From contig JBGCDP010000102.1 of NCBI GenBank assembly GCA_045105475.1, positions 9,718-73,717 of the forward strand: a stretch of 64,000 nucleotides of DNA. The letters are read 5' to 3'. Within the stretch, counting starts at the first letter, position 1. Every line of letters starts with the position of its first letter. This document shows positions 9,240-19,366 of the stretch, one piece after another. This stretch comes from WTJY01 sp045105475. GTDB lineage: Bacteria > Chloroflexota > Anaerolineae > Promineifilales > Promineifilaceae. The notes beneath the pieces were generated by a model, which saw nothing but the letters and a program-made list of their open reading frames with translations, ran no database searches and was not told the DNA's origin. The translations under genes were made by a program, and so were the position numbers.

Positions 9240-11648
9240 ATGAATGACGAAACAAACAATTTTTCTCAATACCCAAACTTTTGGGAAGAAATAGAAGACT
9301 TAAACAGCGAACCTGATGTTGTTGCTGACGACTTGGAAGATGACATTATTGAATGTCCCTACTTGCCTATGCGTGATCTGGTTCTATACCCACAGATGGT
9401 CATGCCGCTTTTTATCGGCCGGGATAAATCACTAGCGGCCGTTTATGCGGCCGATGGAAATGGGGAACGTTTAATTGTCTCTGCCCAAAAAGATGGGGAT
9501 GTGAGCGAGCCAACAGCTGATGATGTCTATCATATCGGTACAGAAGTGACGATTAGCAAATTTCTTAAGATGCCCGATCAGTCAAACAGTGTTTTGGTTC
9601 AAGGCCGCCGCCGCATCAAAATTCTAGAGTTTGTTCAATGGGAACCTTATATTCGGGTGAAGGCGCAGATTTTGCATGAAGATGACTCGTGGGATCGTGA
9701 AATGGAAGCCCTCATGCGAGCCACTGTTGATTTCTTTGAGAAAGTTGTCGCTCTAAACCGAAAAATTCCTGATGATGCCTATGCTTTTGCTATCAATATC
9801 GATGAGCCTGGCTGGCTGGCTGATTTTGTCGCTTCAACCTTAGATGTCGATGTTGCCATGCGTCAATCGATGCTTGAGATTCTCAATCAAGGTGAACGAC
9901 TACATCGTGTCAGTGTTTTACTGGCTCGTGAGCTTGATGTGCTGCAGCTTGAAGAGCAGATTCAAACGAAGGTTCAGGATGAGGTCGATAAATCTCAGCG
10001 TGAGCATTACCTGCGCGAGCAAATGCGTGCGATTCAAGGGGAATTAGGGGAGATAGACGTTTTTTCTCAAGAAACAGAAGAGATACGTGACCTAATCGCC
10101 GCCAAAGCGTTGCCCGATGAAGTACGCAAAAAGGCAGATAAGGAATTGGCCCGTTTGGGCAGCATGCCGTCAATGGCGCCTGAAGTGGGTGTTATACGTA
10201 CTTATCTAGATTGGATTGTTGATCTACCATGGCACGATTCAACGGATGAGACGCTTGATGTTTCGGCCGCTGCTAAAATTTTAGATGAAGATCATTTCGG
10301 TTTAGAAAAAGTTAAAGATCGTATTCTTGAGCATATTGCTACTCTGCAATTGGCTCCAGATCGAAGCCGTGCCCCTATTTTGTGTTTTGTCGGCCCTCCG
10401 GGAACTGGCAAAACTTCGATGGGACGCTCAATTGCTCGGGCTTTAAACCGTGAGTTTGCTCGCATTAGCTTAGGCGGTGTACGTGATGAGGCGGAGATTC
10501 GTGGCCATAGGCGGACTTATATTGGAGCGATGCCCGGCCGTATTATTCAAGCGATCCGCAAGGCGGGATCAAACAATCCGCTATTTATGCTTGATGAAAT
10601 CGATAAGCTGAGCAGCGATTTTCGCGGTGATCCAGCTTCGGCATTGCTAGAGGTCTTGGACCCTGAGCAAAATAACACATTTGCTGACCATTATCTTGAC
10701 CTTGATTTTGATTTATCAAACGTCATGTTTATCACAACGGCAAATACACTGGACCCAATCCCAGGTCCGTTGTTAGACCGGATGGAAATCATCGATTACC
10801 GGAGCTACTTAGAAGAAGAAAAAATTGAAATTTGCCGCAACTTTTTAATTCCACGTCAGTTAGAATTGCATGGACTTAAAAATGCTAAATTGCGGTTTAC
10901 TGATGATGCTTTAAAGCTTTTGATCCGCCAATATACATGGGAAGCTGGCGTCCGTAGTTTGGAGCGAGAGATCGCCAATGTGTGCCGAAAAATTGCGCGC
11001 CGTGTGGCTGAAAAACGTCGTCACCCAAAAAGAATATCAAAAGAGCAAGTCATGGACCTTTTAGGCTCACCCCCATTGAGCGAGCGTAAAATTCGTGATG
11101 AAGATGAAGTTGGTGTTGCAAACGGTATGGCATGGACAGCATCAGGTGGGGCAGTCATGTATGTGGAAGTTAACCTAATGCCTGGCAAAGGCTCCCTCAC
11201 ATTGACGGGTCAGTTAGGAGATGTGATGCAAGAGTCGGCTCGTGCTGCTTTGACTTATACCCGTTCTATGGCGGAACATTTTGAATTGGATCCTGAAGTA
11301 TTTGATAAAACAGACATCCATATTCATGTGCCAGATGGGGCTGTGCCAAAAGATGGCCCTTCGGCCGGAGTTGCGCTTGCTTCCGCATTGATCTCAGCAT
11401 TTACCGGCAAACCTTTGCGCCGGGATATTGGAATGACAGGCGAAATAACCTTGCGCGGCCGCGTATTGCCAGTAGGTGGTATCCGTGAAAAAGCGCTAGC
11501 TGCACGCCGCATGGGAATTCGTGACTTCATCTTGCCCACACGGAACGAAAGTGACATTGAGAGCATCCCTTCTCACCTGCGCCGCGACCTTAATTTTATT
11601 AAAGTTGATCGAGTTGAGCAGGTGCTGAAGAATGTTTTTAAAGCGTAG
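9240..11648 (+). CDS. lon: ATP-dependent protease Lon
   Basis: Lon is a cytosolic hexameric AAA+ protease that degrades misfolded and regulatory proteins. The 802-residue protein has the LonA order: an acidic N-terminal extension (about 1-38), the substrate-binding LON domain (from YLPMRDLVLYPQMV), a helical middle with REQMRAIQGELGE, the AAA+ module (Walker A GPPGTGKTS, Walker B LFMLDEIDK, arginine-finger region RMEIIDY) and the serine protease domain. The catalytic dyad is visible as Ser708 in DGPSAG and Lys751 in REKALAA. The TrmH-family methyltransferase follows after only 12 bases, suggesting co-transcription. No Shine-Dalgarno is evident before the ATG. Confidence 0.97.
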   Translation: MNDETNNFSQYPNFWEEIEDLNSEPDVVADDLEDDIIECPYLPMRDLVLYPQMVMPLFIGRDKSLAAVYAADGNGERLIVSAQKDGDVSEPTADDVYHIGTEVTISKFLKMPDQSNSVLVQGRRRIKILEFVQWEPYIRVKAQILHEDDSWDREMEALMRATVDFFEKVVALNRKIPDDAYAFAINIDEPGWLADFVASTLDVDVAMRQSMLEILNQGERLHRVSVLLARELDVLQLEEQIQTKVQDEVDKSQREHYLREQMRAIQGELGEIDVFSQETEEIRDLIAAKALPDEVRKKADKELARLGSMPSMAPEVGVIRTYLDWIVDLPWHDSTDETLDVSAAAKILDEDHFGLEKVKDRILEHIATLQLAPDRSRAPILCFVGPPGTGKTSMGRSIARALNREFARISLGGVRDEAEIRGHRRTYIGAMPGRIIQAIRKAGSNNPLFMLDEIDKLSSDFRGDPASALLEVLDPEQNNTFADHYLDLDFDLSNVMFITTANTLDPIPGPLLDRMEIIDYRSYLEEEKIEICRNFLIPRQLELHGLKNAKLRFTDDALKLLIRQYTWEAGVRSLEREIANVCRKIARRVAEKRRHPKRISKEQVMDLLGSPPLSERKIRDEDEVGVANGMAWTASGGAVMYVEVNLMPGKGSLTLTGQLGDVMQESARAALTYTRSMAEHFELDPEVFDKTDIHIHVPDGAVPKDGPSAGVALASALISAFTGKPLRRDIGMTGEITLRGRVLPVGGIREKALAARRMGIRDFILPTRNESDIESIPSHLRRDLNFIKVDRVEQVLKNVFKA

Positions 11649-11660
11649 CGGCCCTGATTA

Positions 11661-12449
11661 ATGATTACATCAACATCTAATACGCTGATCAAGCGTATTC
11701 GCAAGCTGGAGCAAAAGAAGTTTCGCTTAAAAGAAAACTGCGGTTTTGTTGAAGGATTCCGAGGGGCTCTAACAGCAGCTGAATATGCTAATCATTTGAT
11801 TGAGAAAGTAGTTGTTGCGCCTGATCTCTTAACAAAAGATCAGGCAATTACACGTTTGCATGAACTTGTGAATGATGATCTGATTGTAGAAGTATCGGCC
11901 GATGTTTTCAGGTCATTATCAGATCGGGATAATCCGGTCGGAATGGGGGCAGTTGTTCGATCACCACTTGTTCAAATCGAAACTATTCCTCAACCAAAGT
12001 CCAACTCGCTTTATGTGATATTAGATCGAGCAGGTGACCCTGGGAATCTTGGGACCATTATTCGCACAGCGGATGCGGCCGGAGCCACAGCAGTCATTCT
12101 GGTGGGCCATAGTGTAGATCCAATGCACCCATCAGCCCTTAAAGCTAGTCTTGGTACTATCTTTACGATTCCTATCTGCCATGTTTCAGTTGCCGAGTTA
12201 GCGGAATGGAAATCTATTGCTGATATTTCATTCATCGGCACCTCAGCCAAAGCCGAAAAAAACTATAGACAAATAATGCAATTAGCCCCGACTGGTTTAT
12301 TGTTGGGTAATGAACGTGAAGGGTTAAGCGCTAAGCTAACCAGCTTGGCAGATGAAACAGTTTCCATTCCGATGGCAGGTCAAGCGTCAAGTTTGAATTT
12401 AGCTGTTGCAGCTGGAATCTTGATGTTTCAGCTCCAGTCAAAATTCTAA
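11661..12449 (+). CDS. TrmH/SpoU-family RNA 2'-O-methyltransferase
   Basis: This SPOUT enzyme transfers a methyl group from S-adenosylmethionine to a ribose 2'-OH, most likely in 23S rRNA. The 262 residues comprise an N-terminal substrate-binding domain (about 1-95, opening SNTLIKRIRKLEQKKFR, typical of the RlmB-like branch) and the knotted catalytic domain. Its three SpoU motifs are visible: motif 1 DPGNLGTIIRTADAAG, motif 2 GLLLGNEREGLS and motif 3 IPMAGQASSLNLAVAAGI. It lies 12 bases after lon. Close relatives are annotated as 23S rRNA (guanosine-2'-O-)-methyltransferase; the exact nucleotide cannot be read from the sequence. Confidence 0.9.
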   Translation: MITSTSNTLIKRIRKLEQKKFRLKENCGFVEGFRGALTAAEYANHLIEKVVVAPDLLTKDQAITRLHELVNDDLIVEVSADVFRSLSDRDNPVGMGAVVRSPLVQIETIPQPKSNSLYVILDRAGDPGNLGTIIRTADAAGATAVILVGHSVDPMHPSALKASLGTIFTIPICHVSVAELAEWKSIADISFIGTSAKAEKNYRQIMQLAPTGLLLGNEREGLSAKLTSLADETVSIPMAGQASSLNLAVAAGILMFQLQSKF

Positions 12450-12621
12450 ATTCCAAGTCATCTAACTAAGTAAAAGCGAACTGCGTTGAGGAAAAGGGGT
12501 TGTTAGATCTGAAATTAGTACTGTTGATAGACCTAATCGAGCCTAAATCTCTATATACTTAATAGGTGTAGTAATTTTATCTGTATACCATGGATAAAAT
12601 CTTTCAGAATCCACTCAATGG

Positions 12622-14073
12622 TTGCCCATGCTAAAAGAGACATTCGGCCCTCCCTCAAATAAGACAAATGGAATCGAACCTAATTTTTCGATTCTGATGC
12701 TTTACTACACCTACTTAGTAGGCTTTTGCACATCTTTATTTTTAGCAGGGATATATGTCTATGGTTTTTTAACTTATAACGGGGGAACACATATTTTTTC
12801 TTATCCGGCTGAGCGAGCTTGGATCCCATTTACAGAGTCTGTTTCAATTGCAATTGTTATTTTGGGCTGTATTTATTGGCTGAATAAAGGGAAACTTAAA
12901 ACGTCAATTCGCGTTTTCCTGATCATCCTTCAAATAGTTGTTTATATGACTCCAATTGTGGTCGGGGCTGGTTTTTATGATCCTGTCTTAGATTTAATAT
13001 ATTTTGCACTTGTTTTAGCTGCAATGTTTTTAGATCGATGGGAATTAATTGTGATCATGTTGGTCTACATGGTCATGCTGACTTTCTATTATTTCGGCCA
13101 GAATCTAGGCTGGTTTTGGTCTGTTTTTGATCCTCCAAGCATTGACCGTTTATTTGTAAATTACACCTCTATTGCTGTCGTTACGACTGTTCTCATGATT
13201 ACTGTGCGGCAGGTTTTGAATCAATCTGCAAATTTAGTAAAGCTGAACCAGCAGCTACAAACGTATCAAAACAGTTTGGAGGATATGGTCGAGAACCGAA
13301 CGTTACAGTTGAATCAAGAAAGGGAAAGGGCGGAAAAGGCGAATCAAGCTAAGTCTGAATTTTTGGCTAATATGAGTCATGAACTGCGGACACCGCTTAA
13401 TGCAATTATTGGCTACAGTGAGATGGTAGAAGAAGAGCTGAGCCTAGTCGATACAGATGGATCCAAAGACCTTTTAGACGATGTCGGCCGTATTGAGTAT
13501 TCCGGCCGACATTTGCTCGATCTGATCAATAATTTGCTCGACATTTCTAAAATTGAGGCTCGCCAAATGACTTTAGATACCGGCCCGGTACATTTGGACA
13601 CATTAATTGAAGAAGTTGTTATTACAACCGAGCCATTGGTTGAATTGAATACAAATAATTTTCGGATTGAGAATAAGTTAACCCACTTTGAAATGATCTC
13701 AGACGGTCAAAAAATCAAACAGATATTGATTAACCTATTAAGCAATGCCTTTAAGTTTACAAGTGATGCTGAAATCCTTTTGCAAATAGAGTCAAATGAT
13801 TTAGATGGTATTGAGATGATTGATTTTTGTGTTGAAGATCAGGGGAGCGGCATTGACCCAGAATTTGTTGACAAATTGTTTGAGCCCTTTTTGCAAGGTG
13901 ATAATTCATCGACACGTCTGCATCAAGGAACCGGATTGGGTTTAGCGATATCGAAGCAGTTTTCGATGATGCTTCGTGGCGATATTCTTGTTGAGTCAGC
14001 AATTGGAAGAGGGAGTAAATTTACGTTGAGGGTGCCTCGCTATTTAGACGCGGGGGAAACTCTACCGGCATAA
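12622..14073 (+). CDS. Membrane sensor histidine kinase
   Basis: An N-terminal unit of about six transmembrane helices (residues 25-200) is followed by a coiled coil (about 200-245, LEDMVENRTLQLNQERERAEK) and the kinase core: H box MSHELRTPLNAIIGYSEM (His near 253), N box LINLLSNAFKF, G1 EDQGSGID, F box LFEPF and G2 GTGLGLAIS. It should autophosphorylate on His in response to a membrane signal. No receiver domain is fused and no response regulator gene is adjacent, so the partner is unknown. The frame allows TTG at 12622 or ATG at 12628; neither has a clear Shine-Dalgarno. Confidence 0.9.
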   Translation: MPMLKETFGPPSNKTNGIEPNFSILMLYYTYLVGFCTSLFLAGIYVYGFLTYNGGTHIFSYPAERAWIPFTESVSIAIVILGCIYWLNKGKLKTSIRVFLIILQIVVYMTPIVVGAGFYDPVLDLIYFALVLAAMFLDRWELIVIMLVYMVMLTFYYFGQNLGWFWSVFDPPSIDRLFVNYTSIAVVTTVLMITVRQVLNQSANLVKLNQQLQTYQNSLEDMVENRTLQLNQERERAEKANQAKSEFLANMSHELRTPLNAIIGYSEMVEEELSLVDTDGSKDLLDDVGRIEYSGRHLLDLINNLLDISKIEARQMTLDTGPVHLDTLIEEVVITTEPLVELNTNNFRIENKLTHFEMISDGQKIKQILINLLSNAFKFTSDAEILLQIESNDLDGIEMIDFCVEDQGSGIDPEFVDKLFEPFLQGDNSSTRLHQGTGLGLAISKQFSMMLRGDILVESAIGRGSKFTLRVPRYLDAGETLPA

Positions 14074-14166
14074 TAGGAGATGTGACCCTTCAATTACACT
14101 CTTTGGTTTTCCATTGGGTCCTGCCTTAAAATAAAACCTGCTAAATCTGCCATGTAAATCAAATAA

Positions 14167-15051
14167 TTGAGAAAAGAAGTTTTGACTCAGCAATCTTTAA
14201 GTAATGCCCTTTGGCGTATTTATAATCGGCCGGATCGCCCTTTGCCTTTTGCTTATGGGGGAAATTTGCCTTGGGACGATCCTGAATTCTCAGCACGAAT
14301 GTTAAGGGAGCATTTAACCCAATCACATGGAGCCGCCTCAAGGAAAACTGAAGAGATTCAAATTCAAATTGATTGGATTTGGGAAAAATTTCAAGGTCAG
14401 ACTGGCCAAAAATTGCTGGATGTGACCTGTGGACCAGGCTTTTATGCTTCTCAATTTGCTCAACGTGGCATGACTGTTGTAGGAACAGATTTTGGCCCGG
14501 CCGCCGTTGAATATGCTCGTCAATTATGTGCCGAAAAAAAAGTCGCTGATAAGGTTGAAATAATCGAAGCAGATGTTCGAACTTGGAACTATCCAGTTCA
14601 GGAATTTGACCATGCTATCTTGCTATATGGTCAGCTCGCGGTTATGACTAGTGAAGAAGCTCAAACTGTTTTGACAGGTATTTCACAATCTCTAAAAACT
14701 GGCGGCCGGTTAGTTCTTGAATTGCTTAATCAGGATCATGTCGATAAAAAAGATAGCAACTGGTGGTACACCGATGATGATCGGTTGTGGGGGCAGGCGC
14801 CGTTTTTATTGCTAGGCGAAAGAAAATGGTATGCAGATGAGCTATTATCAACAGAACGATATTACACAGTCCATTTAGAAACTGGTGAATTGGATGAGGT
14901 TATTCTTTGTGACCAGACTTACTCATCAGAGAAAATGCAAAGCATGTTGCTTGAGGCTGGCTTTGCGAATGTTGAGGTTCATTTAGACTGGGACAATCAA
15001 CCCCTTTACGATGCAAAGGAATGGATCGTTTACGTCGCCGAGAAGCTATAA
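14167..15051 (+). CDS. SAM-dependent class I methyltransferase
   Basis: The 294-residue protein has a Rossmann-type methyltransferase core: motif I LLDVTCGPGFYASQF, the acidic end of strand 2 in VVGTDFGPAAVEYA, motif II IIEADVRTW and a post-motif GGRLVLELL. The C-terminal half resembles small-molecule methyltransferases with an added beta-sheet. Substrate unknown. The start is uncertain: TTG at 14167 or TTG at 14182, the latter with AAGAAG five bases upstream. It precedes glgA by 20 bases on the same strand, so the two may be co-transcribed. Confidence 0.85.
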   Translation: MRKEVLTQQSLSNALWRIYNRPDRPLPFAYGGNLPWDDPEFSARMLREHLTQSHGAASRKTEEIQIQIDWIWEKFQGQTGQKLLDVTCGPGFYASQFAQRGMTVVGTDFGPAAVEYARQLCAEKKVADKVEIIEADVRTWNYPVQEFDHAILLYGQLAVMTSEEAQTVLTGISQSLKTGGRLVLELLNQDHVDKKDSNWWYTDDDRLWGQAPFLLLGERKWYADELLSTERYYTVHLETGELDEVILCDQTYSSEKMQSMLLEAGFANVEVHLDWDNQPLYDAKEWIVYVAEKL

Positions 15052-15071
15052 AGTTAACCACTTAATTAATT

Positions 15072-16502
15072 ATGAAAATACTATTTATTTCAGCTGAAGT
15101 TTATCCATTTGCTAAGCGAGGCGGTTTAGCTGATGTTGTTGGTTCATTGCCCAAAGAACTTGAGAAGATGGGTCATGAGGTGCGTATCGTTATGCCAGCT
15201 TATGGGATGATTGAAGACGCATATGCTGAAGGCTCTTTAGACATCCGGCCGATGGCGCTCGATTTAAATGTACAAGTGGAAGGGAAATATGTGGAAACAG
15301 GGGTTTTTGTTGGGACACTGCCCGATACAGAAATACCTGTTTACTTTATTGCCAATCAAATGTTGTTGGGGCGTGAAGAGATTTATGGATATGACGACGA
15401 CGTCTATCGCTTTTCGTTTTTTAGTAAAGCGTCCCTGCAATTTATGGTTGAGACTTTAGTCTGGCAACCAGATGTGCTTCATGCGCATGATTGGCACACG
15501 GCACCGGCCGTCACTTGGCTAGCCACGGCCGGACAAACAGATCCTCGTTACCGTGATATCAAATCACTCTATACCATTCATAACCTTGCACATCATGGCC
15601 GTGCAACGTGGCACATCTTTAACTATCTCCAGCTGCATACACATTCACTAACTGAAGAAGCTTATAACGAAGTTAACTTTATGGCGCGTGGTATTTTTCA
15701 TGCAAATAAAGTGAATACGGTAAGTCCAACCTATGCAGAAGAAATCATGACTCAGTCGGGTGGCACAGGCTTAGATGGACTTTTACGCTATCGTAGTTCA
15801 GACGTTTCTGGCATTTTAAACGGACTGGATACAGTTGTTTGGAATCCGGCTAAAGACAAAAATTTAACGGCCCGTTATTCAGCTGGGAAGCTGCATCCTC
15901 GCAAAAAAAATAAAGCAAAATTGCAAGAAATGCTTGGGCTTGAACTTAATCCTGATATTCCCATGCTCGCAATGATCTCACGCCTTGATTATCAAAAAGG
16001 GCTTGATTTGATGGGGGAAGTTGTATATCGACTCTTGCAAGGTGAATGTGGCCCTGTTCAAATCGTTTTGTTAGGCAGCGGTCAACCAGAATACGAAGAA
16101 ATGTTCCGCCAGTTCGCAGAATCCTTCCCGGAGAAAATGGCGGCCGTCTTTGCCTATCGGGCCGACCTTGCTCCTCTCATTTACGCAGGTAGCGACATGT
16201 TTTTGATGCCTTCACTATTTGAGCCTTGTGGTTTAGGCCAACTGATTGCAATGCGCTATGGCAATGTGCCAATTGTGCGTGCCACTGGTGGATTAGCAGA
16301 TACGGTTATTGATAATGAAACCGGCTTTGTGTTTGATCACTATTCGACAAACTCATTTTGGCACTCGGTTCAGCGGGCGATTTATGTGTATAACACAGAT
16401 AAACCTCAGTGGAAGAAGATTCAGAAGGCAGGCATGAAGCGTGATTTTTCATGGGGGAATTTGGCTGAAAAATATGTTGAGTTGTATGAGCAGATGCTTT
16501 AA
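15072..16502 (+). CDS. glgA: Glycogen (starch) synthase GlgA
   Basis: GlgA extends alpha-1,4-glucan chains from a nucleotide sugar, normally ADP-glucose, in glycogen synthesis. The 476 residues are of family length (GT5). The N-terminal donor-site motif KRGGLADVVGSLP (canonical KxGGL) is present, as are HAHDWHTAP, the SRLDYQKGLDLM segment at the start of the C-terminal domain, and the catalytic loop SLFEPCGLGQLIAMRYG with the E-x7-E type spacing. No glgB, glgC or glgP is nearby. Confidence 0.95.
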   Translation: MKILFISAEVYPFAKRGGLADVVGSLPKELEKMGHEVRIVMPAYGMIEDAYAEGSLDIRPMALDLNVQVEGKYVETGVFVGTLPDTEIPVYFIANQMLLGREEIYGYDDDVYRFSFFSKASLQFMVETLVWQPDVLHAHDWHTAPAVTWLATAGQTDPRYRDIKSLYTIHNLAHHGRATWHIFNYLQLHTHSLTEEAYNEVNFMARGIFHANKVNTVSPTYAEEIMTQSGGTGLDGLLRYRSSDVSGILNGLDTVVWNPAKDKNLTARYSAGKLHPRKKNKAKLQEMLGLELNPDIPMLAMISRLDYQKGLDLMGEVVYRLLQGECGPVQIVLLGSGQPEYEEMFRQFAESFPEKMAAVFAYRADLAPLIYAGSDMFLMPSLFEPCGLGQLIAMRYGNVPIVRATGGLADTVIDNETGFVFDHYSTNSFWHSVQRAIYVYNTDKPQWKKIQKAGMKRDFSWGNLAEKYVELYEQML

Positions 16503-16521
16503 GACTCTTTCTCGATTGTTT

Positions 16522-16827
16522 TTAATCGGCCGTTTTGCTAACACTGTCACCGGTTGACTCTAGCTCTTTACTAAGCTTTTGCATAAACCCCCTCACCGCT
16601 TGAGGATCACTTTCATCTATGCTATTCAATGTTGTTGGATCGGTTAAGCGATCAAGCCTTGAGGATTGACTTTGTGCAACTGCGACTTGGCCGATTATTC
16701 GCTTTGTTTTATCGCTGCCACAGTTCGAACAGATATGATTTATAGCTTTTGCATAGGCTGAAAAGCTTTTATAAGTTAGGCTGAAGTCTTTGCAACACAG
16801 TTGACATTTAAAATCGTAATTAGGCAT
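16522..16827 (-). CDS. FmdB-family zinc-ribbon protein
   Basis: The first ~48 residues form the zinc ribbon known as FmdB/CxxC_CxxC: MPNYDFKC, a CQLCC first knuckle and CSNCGS second knuckle. The remaining half is polar and probably disordered. Family members are small and called putative regulatory proteins, but their function is not established. It is transcribed against glgA, with 19 bases between the two stops. Confidence 0.8.
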   Translation of the reverse strand: MPNYDFKCQLCCKDFSLTYKSFSAYAKAINHICSNCGSDKTKRIIGQVAVAQSQSSRLDRLTDPTTLNSIDESDPQAVRGFMQKLSKELESTGDSVSKTAD

Positions 16828-17106
16828 GTGCCATTCAATTTATGCTAAATAGTTGGGGCTTTGTTACAAATCGATTAAGAACCTAAATCAAAAGAATTTC
16901 CGTAACCTTTAATTAGTACACTGGTCCTAGTAAGAAAGATTTTAAGAATTATATCTAGAAACACTAGGAATTGATTTCAAAGAGAAGATGAAACAACGAA
17001 TAAACAATTTGTGAATATTCTCTCTGTTATCCATATTGTGCCATGTGTGTGTATAATAATAAAAATCATAGTACCAAAGTAATTACTTTGTAGACAACTT
17101 ACAGAT

Positions 17107-18867
17107 ATGGACGAAGACGACCTCCAAGGAAAATCACACTCAGAACGGCTAGATGCCCTATACCAAATCAGCTCACGGCTGGGAAGCACCTTAGACTTGC
17201 AAGAGCTTCTCAACCTTGTGATTGATTCAGTTATTCAGCTTACAGGGGCGGAGCGGGGCTTTATTGTACTTATCGATGAATGGGGGCGGCTCCAAACGAT
17301 GGCCGCTCGTTTTAACGATGATACTGAAATTGTTGAAAACAAAATTCCGGTGAGCCGGACAATTGTTCAACGTGTGGTTGCAACAGGTGAATCTGTTGTT
17401 ACAAGCAATGCACAGGATGATCCTAGATTTGGTGACAGAGCCAGCGTTATCGGCTATCAGTTTCGCTCTATCATGTGCGCGCCATTAAAAGCGCGAGGCA
17501 AGGTTTCAGGAGCGGTTTTTGTTGATAATCGTTTGATGAGTGGGGTTTTCAATGATGAAGACCTTGACTTACTCGTTACGTTTGCCAATCAAGCTGCGAT
17601 GGCGATTGATAACGCTCAGCTGTTTCAACAAACAGACCAAGAGTTAAACCGACGTGTAGAAGAGCTGACGCTGTTTCAAAGCATTGACCGCGAACTGCAT
17701 AAGTCGCTTGATATGCAGCAGACGCTAGACCTTGTGCTAAATTGGGCCGTACGCTTAACAGATGCCGAATGGGGGGCAGTTGGACTCATCGAAAAAAATG
17801 AGGCCAGAATGTCGGCCGAACGTGTTCTCATGGTCTTTTCTTATGAAGGAGACGAAGAAAATAATCTTCAGGGGACAAAAATCCCGCTTGAGCATCCAAC
17901 CGTTGCTGAGGTTCTTCAAACAGAAGATGCTGTACATGTGCGTGAATCAACGGCCGAGCAAACGCTTGGGGACAATATGGGTTTTGCGCAACTTGCAGTC
18001 CCTATTCGATTAGACGGCAAAGTCAACGGCATTATCATTTTGGAAAGTAATTATTCAACCCGTTTTGCAGATGGGGACATCGATTTCGTTAACCGTCTAT
18101 CTGACCGTGCAGCTGTGGCGATTGGAAACTCTCGCCTTTATCAGCGGCTGCAAAAAGCGATTGAAGCGCGCAACACCTTTATTTCTTTGATGACACATGA
18201 GTTACGTATTCCGCTTACCTCGATTAGAGGTTATGCAGATTTGCTGGCTCGTCAGCTTGTTGGCCCATTAACGGACCAACAATCAAATTTCATCGAAATT
18301 ATTCGCCGAAACATCTCAAGAATGAGCGGCTTGATTAGCGACTTGTCTGATATTAATCGGATGGAAAGTAATCGCTTGGCCTTAGACATCTATAATTTTG
18401 ATATGTCGACCGCCATTGATGAAGTTGTTAATCGTTTTAAAACCGATATCGAACAAAAAGGGCAGACAATTTCTGTAGAATTACCCGCAACGTCTGTTCA
18501 TACACGGGCAGACTATGCTAAGACGACTCAAATTCTGGGGAACTTAGTTAGCAATGCGCATCGGTATACGGCCGCTGGTGGAACCATTACCATTAAATTG
18601 ATTGCTGCTAGTGAACAAGATGAGTACATGCGGGTAGAAATTATCGATAACGGCTTGGGCATGAATGAGGCTGAACTTGTGCGTGCGCCTGAAATGTTCT
18701 TCCGATCAGAAAATCCTGAAGTTCGTGAACAGGCTGGTTGGGGATTAGGATTGTCAGTTGCAGATATGCTAGTGCGACGCATGCGCGGCCGCTTGGTACT
18801 TGAAAGTCGGCCAGACGCTGGTACGCGAGCAACTGTGTTTTTGCCACAAGCTCAGGTCATGCGTTAA
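17107..18867 (+). CDS. Soluble histidine kinase with two GAF domains
   Basis: The 586-residue protein has no membrane segment. It carries a first GAF domain (about 20-175, with GAERGFIVLID), a second GAF domain (about 190-345, with LTDAEWGAVGLIEK), the dimerisation/phosphoacceptor domain (MTHELRIPLTSIRGYADLL, His near 364) and the ATPase domain (N box ILGNLVSNAHRYT, G1 IIDNGLGMN, G2 GWGLGLSVADML). GAF domains usually bind small ligands or chromophores, but no Cys suited to a bilin is evident, so the ligand is open. No response regulator is adjacent. An extended -10-like TGTGTATAAT lies about 50 bases upstream. Confidence 0.9.
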   Translation: MDEDDLQGKSHSERLDALYQISSRLGSTLDLQELLNLVIDSVIQLTGAERGFIVLIDEWGRLQTMAARFNDDTEIVENKIPVSRTIVQRVVATGESVVTSNAQDDPRFGDRASVIGYQFRSIMCAPLKARGKVSGAVFVDNRLMSGVFNDEDLDLLVTFANQAAMAIDNAQLFQQTDQELNRRVEELTLFQSIDRELHKSLDMQQTLDLVLNWAVRLTDAEWGAVGLIEKNEARMSAERVLMVFSYEGDEENNLQGTKIPLEHPTVAEVLQTEDAVHVRESTAEQTLGDNMGFAQLAVPIRLDGKVNGIIILESNYSTRFADGDIDFVNRLSDRAAVAIGNSRLYQRLQKAIEARNTFISLMTHELRIPLTSIRGYADLLARQLVGPLTDQQSNFIEIIRRNISRMSGLISDLSDINRMESNRLALDIYNFDMSTAIDEVVNRFKTDIEQKGQTISVELPATSVHTRADYAKTTQILGNLVSNAHRYTAAGGTITIKLIAASEQDEYMRVEIIDNGLGMNEAELVRAPEMFFRSENPEVREQAGWGLGLSVADMLVRRMRGRLVLESRPDAGTRATVFLPQAQVMR

Positions 18868-18965
18868 AGCTTAGAGATTGGAAGATTAAGATGTGGGGTA
18901 AGTAGGCTGTGCCATTCTAACTAGATAAATCTAATTAGAATGAGTTGGCTCTGTAAAGAGGAATT

Positions 18966-19283
18966 ATGAACGAAGTACCGGATGCGAGAAAATTATTGCT
19001 GAGCTACGACATGAAGCCGGAAGCTGGGCAGGAATATTATCAGTTTGTCTTGGGGCGTTACGTACCGATTATGCAGACCCTGGGGCTAGAAATGGCCGAA
19101 GCATGGCACACAGCTTATGGCAATGGGCCAGACCGGATGCTGGTATTTGTGGCCCAAGATTCTTCTACGATGGAAGACTTGTTGGAAAACGAAACATGGC
19201 ATGCATTGAATAGCCAGTTGCTCAAGTTTGTTACTGAATTTCGGTATAAAGTTGTCCGTTACAAACAGGGATTTCAACTTTAG
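18966..19283 (+). CDS. Small protein, probable dimeric alpha/beta-barrel fold
   Basis: The 105-residue product has no membrane segment. Its strand-helix-strand pattern (LLLSYDMKPEAGQEYYQFV at the start, VVRYKQGF at the end) resembles NIPSNAP/antibiotic-monooxygenase-like alpha/beta barrels. That is a fold guess, not a functional assignment. An excellent Shine-Dalgarno (AGAGGAAT directly before ATG) fixes the start. It follows the GAF kinase on the same strand and ends before a very strong terminator. Confidence 0.7.
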   Translation: MNEVPDARKLLLSYDMKPEAGQEYYQFVLGRYVPIMQTLGLEMAEAWHTAYGNGPDRMLVFVAQDSSTMEDLLENETWHALNSQLLKFVTEFRYKVVRYKQGFQL

Positions 19284-19320
19284 AAAACGGTTTATTTAAC
19301 TTTTGAATAAATGACAATAA

Positions 19321-19363
19321 AAAAAGCTTCTGGCTGTTTCTTGAACAGCCAGAAGCTTTTTTG
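19321..19363. terminator. Very strong bidirectional terminator
   Basis: A perfect 19-bp stem (19321-19339 with 19345-19363) has a 5-nt loop and A/T runs at the two ends. It separates the plus-strand gene ending at 19283 from the minus-strand sulfur operon ending at 19367. Confidence 0.95.
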
Positions 19364-19366
19364 TTT

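Noticed and set aside
12622..14073. Hybrid histidine kinase with a receiver domain
   Set aside because: The protein ends right after the ATPase domain; no receiver motifs are present.
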